Part shown: in pieces, positions 32,814 to 34,496 of the stretch
Numbering within the stretch: the stretch's first letter is position 1
How the letters are laid out: each line of letters opens with the position of its first letter
Assembly (NCBI GenBank): GCA_021782655.1
Contig: JAJXUT010000021.1
Span: 1 to 34,496 of the forward strand
Direction: 5' to 3'
DNA length: 34,496 nucleotides
Source: Deltaproteobacteria bacterium
GTDB taxonomy: Bacteria; Desulfobacterota; Desulfobulbia; Desulfobulbales; VMSU01
Made by a program: the position numbers and the translations under genes
The notes under the pieces: model-generated
Database searches by the model: none
What the model saw: the letters and a program-made list of their open reading frames with translations, nothing else
Told to the model about the DNA's origin: nothing

Positions 32814-33427
32814 AACATTACGCCAAACTCCACGTCGTTACGGCCATTTTCCTGGCCACCAGCCTGGCCGCCTGCGGGGCCAGCCGGCCCGTCACCTACT
32901 ACAACCTCACCGCCCTGCCCCCGGCCTCGGAGACGAGACACGAACCGTCCGAGGGCACCGGCCTGTCGCTGGGGCTCGGGCCCATCATCCTGCCGGAGTC
33001 GCTTTCCCGCCCCCAGATGGCCCTGCGGATGGATGACCAGCGCCTGCGCTACGACGATCTGCACCGCTGGAGCGGCTCGCTATCCGAGGACTTCGCCGAG
33101 ACCCTGCTCGAAGATATCCTGTCCCGGCTGCCGCCCGGCACCACGGCCTTGGTCTTCCCCTGGCAGGGGCATTTCTCACCCAGCCACCGGCTGACCATGA
33201 CCGTCATCCGCTTTGACGGCGCCTTGGGTGGTCAGGTGACCTTAAAGGCCCGCTGGAGTCTAACTCAGGGCCAAACCCTGGTGGCCACCCGCCAGTCGGA
33301 ATTTACCGTCCCCACCGCCGGGCCGCTTTACCGCGACCTGGTCACCGCCCAGAGCCAAGCGGTGGCGAAATTGGGCAAGGAGATCGTCCTGGTTATCGAC
33401 CGGGGGGAAGTGAGGCGCCAGCCGTAG
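32810..33427 (+). CDS. pqiC: PqiC family outer-membrane lipoprotein
   Basis: A 205-residue lipoprotein with lipobox LAAC (C22), followed by the ABC-type transport auxiliary (YmbA/PqiC) domain: YYNLTALPP at the start, LGLGPIILPESLSRPQMALR, WSGSLSEDFAETLLEDILSRLP, and a beta-rich end. In E. coli this protein sits at the inner face of the outer membrane and receives PqiB. The ATG at 32810 overlaps the pqiB stop as ATGA, so the three Pqi proteins are translated together. It ends 17 bases from the convergent rimI. Confidence 0.9.
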   Translation: MKHYAKLHVVTAIFLATSLAACGASRPVTYYNLTALPPASETRHEPSEGTGLSLGLGPIILPESLSRPQMALRMDDQRLRYDDLHRWSGSLSEDFAETLLEDILSRLPPGTTALVFPWQGHFSPSHRLTMTVIRFDGALGGQVTLKARWSLTQGQTLVATRQSEFTVPTAGPLYRDLVTAQSQAVAKLGKEIVLVIDRGEVRRQP

Positions 33428-33444
33428 TTGCCTTCTGGCGTCGA

Positions 33445-33921
33445 TCAAAAATTGGCTAGTGGCGGCGAGGCAATAAGCAGTTTTTCTAGCAAGATAGCGT
33501 CATCGACGGGCCGGGTATAGTAGCTTTTGCGTCGGCCCGCGATCACAAAACCACTTTTTTGGTAGAGGGAGAGGGCGGGGGCGTTGGCGGCCCGCAATTC
33601 CAGGAAACAACGACGGACGCCATCGGAAGCGAGTTGAGCGAAAACGAAGGCAAGAAGCCGGGTGGCAACCCCCTGCCACCGGTGACGGGCCGCCACCGCC
33701 AGTTTACGAATCTCGGCCTCGTCTAGGACGCTGAGCCCAAAGAGGTAGCCCTGGGTCTGGCCGTCCTCGCCCACCGCCCGCCAGCCCCAACCGCGGGGGA
33801 GACAGAGCTCCTCCTCAAGCTGGCCCCTGGTCCAGGGGCCGGTCAGGGTTTCTTCGATGGCCCAGAGGCCGGGGAGGTCGGCCTCGGACACGGGGCGGAT
33901 GGCCAAGGAGACGCCCGGCAT
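33445..33921 (-). CDS. rimI: Ribosomal-protein-alanine N-acetyltransferase RimI (GNAT family)
   Basis: A 158-residue GNAT acetyltransferase that acetylates the N-terminal alanine of ribosomal protein S18. It begins with IRPVSEADLPGLWAIEE, has the acetyl-CoA pyrophosphate-binding loop RHRWQGVATRLL, the CFLELRAANAPALSLYQKSGF segment typical of RimI, and GRRKSYY near the end. It follows gap by 12 bases on the same strand. In many genomes rimI sits with tsaB or tsaD; that neighbour is not seen here. General GNAT function is certain, the exact substrate less so. Confidence 0.88.
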   Translation of the reverse strand: MPGVSLAIRPVSEADLPGLWAIEETLTGPWTRGQLEEELCLPRGWGWRAVGEDGQTQGYLFGLSVLDEAEIRKLAVAARHRWQGVATRLLAFVFAQLASDGVRRCFLELRAANAPALSLYQKSGFVIAGRRKSYYTRPVDDAILLEKLLIASPPLANF

Positions 33922-33933
33922 CCCGGACGGCCC

Positions 33934-34496
33934 CTAGACCATCTGCTCGGCGATGGAGACGGTGCGGTCGGCCAGCATGTTGGTGTAACTGCCCAGCTCG
34001 TTGTCGTACCAGCCGTAGATCACCGTCTGGGTCACCGGCACCTCCAGGGTGTCGGGCTGGCCGTTGAGGCAGCCGACACCCAGTTTTTTCAGGTTGACCT
34101 TGATGGCAGCGGTGCGGGTGTGGTTTTCGGTGCCCTCGATGATGGCGGCGGCGAAGGGGGTGCCGATGATGTCGGAGGAAACGTTCTGCTCGTCGGTATA
34201 AACCAGGTAAGGCGAGCGGAGTGCGTACTCCCGGTAGATGGAGTTGATTTTGGCCCGCTTGATCGGATCCTTAAGGTCATCCTGAAGATTTATTACCAGG
34301 ATAATCAGGGAGCCGGTGGAGGTGGGGATGCGCACCGATTCGGCGATGAAGCCGATGTTGGCCATCTCGGGAATGACCAGCCGCAGGGCCTTGGCGGCGC
34401 CGGTGGTGGTCAGGATGATGTTGTTCAAGGTGCTGCGGTTCTTACGCAGGTCGGAGGCCCCGGCCTTGGGCAGACGGTCGAGCACCTGCTGGCTGC
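33934..34496 (-). CDS. gap: Glyceraldehyde-3-phosphate dehydrogenase, C-terminal part (5' end outside window)
   Basis: The last 187 residues of a GAPDH are visible; the frame is open to the window edge, so the NAD domain and catalytic Cys are not seen. STLNNIILTTTGAAKAL corresponds to the conserved ASQNIIPSSTGAAKAV block, VRIPTSTGSLIILVINL to the RVPTPNVSVVDLTV strand, and YGWYDNELGSYTNMLADR to the WYDNE(T/L)GYS end motif. A longer insertion (about 40 residues between INSIYREYA and VIYGWYDNE, including GCLNGQPDTLEVPVTQ) points to the longer GAPDH form of some proteobacteria and Bacteroidetes, not the E. coli GapA form. rimI follows 12 bases after the stop. Confidence 0.92.
   Translation of the reverse strand, partial: SQQVLDRLPKAGASDLRKNRSTLNNIILTTTGAAKALRLVIPEMANIGFIAESVRIPTSTGSLIILVINLQDDLKDPIKRAKINSIYREYALRSPYLVYTDEQNVSSDIIGTPFAAAIIEGTENHTRTAAIKVNLKKLGVGCLNGQPDTLEVPVTQTVIYGWYDNELGSYTNMLADRTVSIAEQMV

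Noticed and set aside
1-34496. CRISPR arrays, tRNAs, rRNAs, insertion sequences, integrases or attachment sites
   Set aside because: Reading both strands showed no regularly spaced direct repeats, no cloverleaf with CCA-type end that I could support, and no transposase or integrase motifs.

Overview
The window is a GC-rich stretch of bacterial chromosome, gene-dense and almost wholly housekeeping. Gene content suggests a member of the Desulfobacterota (former Deltaproteobacteria), perhaps near Desulfobulbales. The supporting features are a DUF4911 gene next to miaB, a one-polypeptide fumarase clustered with a three-subunit SdhCAB, rubrerythrin, a FeoB-associated Cys-rich peptide, and a long-type GAPDH. 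This placement is inference from gene content only. I found no tRNA, rRNA, IS element, prophage or CRISPR array.

Layout. 1-4625 (+): mfd (5' end outside the window), then an FAD/NAD oxidoreductase with its own sigma70-like promoter. 4632-9703 (-): a large SNF2-family ATPase, an SH3-domain membrane protein and a FeoB-associated Cys-rich peptide, closely spaced. 9838-14807 (-): an overlapping fumarase-sdhC-sdhA-sdhB operon covering succinate-fumarate-malate. 14831-14912: an imperfect palindromic element that supplies the last codons and the stop of the neighbouring PHP gene. 14886-18547 (-): purB-DUF4911-miaB-PHP, every junction overlapping, behind an AT-rich promoter that carries a 16-bp perfect palindrome. 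18633-21478 (-): recJ and miaA. 21676-25550 (+): serC, an uncharacterised radical SAM gene, rlmN, and a pentapeptide-repeat lipoprotein. 25602-28896 (-): hsp20-lon-small membrane protein. 29295-33427 (+): rubrerythrin, then pqiABC (envelope lipid transport). 33445-34496 (-): rimI and the 3' part of gap.

Functional themes: DNA repair and recombination (mfd, recJ, SNF2 ATPase), tRNA/rRNA and ribosomal-protein modification (miaA, miaB, rlmN, rimI), central metabolism (fum-sdhCAB, purB, serC, gap), protein quality control (hsp20, lon), oxidative-stress defence (rubrerythrin), and envelope maintenance (pqiABC, SH3 protein, lipoproteins).

I do not see a clear new multi-gene system. The points most worth a second look are the palindromic element fused to the PHP gene, the animal-type adenylosuccinate lyase with AT-rich patches in a GC-rich genome, the CX4CX2C radical SAM protein, the SNF2 protein with a roughly 900-residue N-terminal part of unknown role, and an orphan hairpin/T-tract between recJ and miaA. 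All calls come from reading the sequence and from memory of families; no searches were run.
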